This document shows positions 33,481-34,331 of a stretch of DNA of 34,331 nucleotides, piece after piece. Numbering within the stretch: position 1 is the first letter of the stretch; every line of letters begins with the position of its first letter. Made by a program: the position numbers and the translations under genes. The DNA comes from Alphaproteobacteria bacterium (GTDB taxonomy: Bacteria > Pseudomonadota > Alphaproteobacteria > SHVV01), in NCBI GenBank assembly GCA_009694095.1, contig SHVV01000009.1:1-34331 (forward strand), written 5' to 3'. The notes below the pieces were generated by a model. That model was not told the origin of the DNA. It saw nothing but the letters and a program-made list of their open reading frames with translations, and did no database searches.

Positions 33481-34175
33481 CCGCGCAACTGGTCGAGCGC
33501 GCTCATGCCAAGGAGCGAGCCCGACAATCCACCGTCGCTCACGTTCGCGCGAATGCCGCGCAGTTGAATCGGACCGATATCGATGACGATCGGCGGCAGC
33601 GGCGCCGACCACCGATCGCCGCCCGCAGTGCTGACGCGAAGGTTGAATCGGAGTTGGTCCGGATCGAAGCCGAGGCGCTTTGCATCGGCCCGTGTCAGCA
33701 CGACACTGCTGGATCCGGTATCGATCAGAAAACGGATCGGCCGGCCGTTAACCTTGGTATCGATGTAGTAGTGCCCGGCGTTCGCGGCGCGGACTTCGAC
33801 GCCGCCGCCCGGACCAACGCGAGGAGAAGTCGGCAGCAGCGCGACGCTGATACGCCCGGCGATGCCGCCAAGTTCGCTCTTGAAGGCGTAGAGCGCGACC
33901 AGACCTAAAGCCACCGCAAGCCACAGTGCCGCCGCGCGAATCGTGGCCCGCCCGACGCTGCGCCAGTGGGCGAGCAGACTGCCCCCGAGCGCGACGAGAA
34001 CGATCAAATTATAGATGAGGTCCATTTGGGCGGCTTCGGTCTCGATCGCGTTTGGAAACAGGTGATCCAGAATCAACACAGTCGCGATCAACGCCACGGC
34101 GGTGATTAACCAAGGCATGGCCATTCGCCAACGCGGCGGGCGGGACGACCCCCATGGTGGTCGATTGCCTTGCAC
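33441..34175 (-). CDS. Membrane-anchored retropepsin-like aspartic protease (TIGR02281 type)
   Basis: A 244-residue protein with about three N-terminal membrane helices (21-38, 52-70, 82-98) and a C-terminal clan AA protease domain. The catalytic motif is FLIDTGSSSVVL (D152), with the usual later ANVSDGGLSGSLLGMSAL and ending in VRDGVLTLRP. It resembles the TIGR02281 family, thought to act as a dimer on the periplasmic side of the membrane. GTG 34173-34175 is chosen because a strong AAGGAGG lies 10 nt upstream; a TTG at 34208 and ATGs at 34124 and 34118 are alternatives. The 3' end overlaps the hemY-like gene by 40 nt on the opposite strand. Confidence 0.88.
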   Translation of the reverse strand: MQGNRPPWGSSRPPRWRMAMPWLITAVALIATVLILDHLFPNAIETEAAQMDLIYNLIVLVALGGSLLAHWRSVGRATIRAAALWLAVALGLVALYAFKSELGGIAGRISVALLPTSPRVGPGGGVEVRAANAGHYYIDTKVNGRPIRFLIDTGSSSVVLTRADAKRLGFDPDQLRFNLRVSTAGGDRWSAPLPPIVIDIGPIQLRGIRANVSDGGLSGSLLGMSALDQLRGYEVRDGVLTLRP

Positions 34176-34185
34176 TGAGTCGCCG

Positions 34186-34192
34186 CCTCCTT
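34186..34192 (-). promoter_or_regulatory. Strong ribosome-binding site deciding the protease start
   Basis: AAGGAGG on the minus strand is the best Shine-Dalgarno match I found in the window. It sits 10 nt before GTG 34175, which supports that codon rather than the upstream TTG at 34208 or the downstream ATGs. Confidence 0.65.
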
Positions 34193-34229
34193 GCGGGTGT
34201 GCTACCAAACCTCGAGCAAAGTCTAACCC

Positions 34230-34245
34230 CGGGCGCCAGCGCCCG
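34230..34245. other. GC-rich inverted repeat between protease and GST genes
   Basis: CGGGCGC and GCGCCCG flank two bases (CA), forming a 16-nt inverted repeat in the divergent gap between the protease and glutathione S-transferase genes. It has no T-run on either side, so a terminator is unlikely. It may be an operator or chance. Confidence 0.3.
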
Positions 34246-34274
34246 CCCAGTCGAGCAACCTCGCGAGGACACCG

Positions 34275-34331
34275 ATGATCGATCTCTACACCGCCGCCAC
34301 CAGCAACGGTCTGCGCGCCTCCGTCATTCTG
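34275..34331 (+). CDS. Glutathione S-transferase family protein, N-terminus only (partial)
   Basis: The first 19 codons of a gene that leaves the window: MIDLYTAATSNGLRASVIL. This is the beta-alpha start of the thioredoxin-like domain of YfcG/YghU-type glutathione S-transferases, where an NG[RKW]K[VA]S[IV] helix start follows the first strand. GAGG lies 8 nt before ATG 34275. The call rests on a short fragment. Confidence 0.7.
   Translation, partial: MIDLYTAATSNGLRASVIL

Noticed and set aside
1-34331. CRISPR array, insertion sequence or prophage
   Set aside because: No spaced direct repeats, transposase, integrase or phage genes were seen on either strand.

Overview
The window is a 34.3-kb, GC-rich, gene-dense chromosomal segment that looks alphaproteobacterial. 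Pointers are: a TIGR02300-like acidic C-terminus next to tRNA-Ala(GGC); the rsmB-rpe-heparinase block with htpX and a divergent DUF1674/SDHAF4 gene; and hemC-hemD-mitofilin-hemY divergent from tsaD-gpsA. Genus cannot be set from the sequence. I see no phage, IS element, CRISPR array or rRNA.

Region 1 (1-5.1 kb) holds a partial acidic protein, tRNA-Ala and a decaying flank. A PAS-type membrane signalling gene (529-1303) is broken by several stops and frameshifts. An aquaporin gene (3239-4062) carries one nonsense codon and one frameshift. Between and beside them lie an intact PLP aminotransferase, a rhodanese protein and an EamA transporter.

Region 2 (5.3-13.4 kb) is catabolic. A four-gene 2-oxoacid dehydrogenase operon (E1alpha, E1beta, E2, E3) resembles the Bacillus-type pyruvate dehydrogenase. 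A SCO1/SenC copper protein converges on it. A 53-codon membrane-like ORF with a candidate leaderless promoter follows, then an acyl-CoA dehydrogenase and a CaiB/BaiF CoA-transferase that probably work as a pair.

Region 3 (13.4-18.3 kb) is a minus-strand housekeeping block: htpX, rsmB, rpe and a heparinase II/III-like gene, with overlapping htpX/rsmB and rpe/heparinase ends. A divergent SDHAF4-like gene lies upstream of htpX.

Region 4 (18.3-29.2 kb) is one long minus-strand directon, in transcription order tsaD, ABM-domain gene, gpsA, EVE-domain gene, two tandem small Rieske proteins, a Bcr/CflA-type MFS exporter, acs, and five consecutive paralogous TSUP (TauE/SafE, DUF81) membrane transporters. 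The five-copy TSUP array is the most unusual structure in the window. Its substrate is unknown.

Region 5 (29.3-34.3 kb) carries hemC, hemD, an alphaproteobacterial mitofilin (Mic60)-like gene and hemY on the plus strand. A membrane-anchored retropepsin-like protease converges on hemY with a 40-nt overlap, and the 5' end of a glutathione S-transferase gene reaches the window edge.
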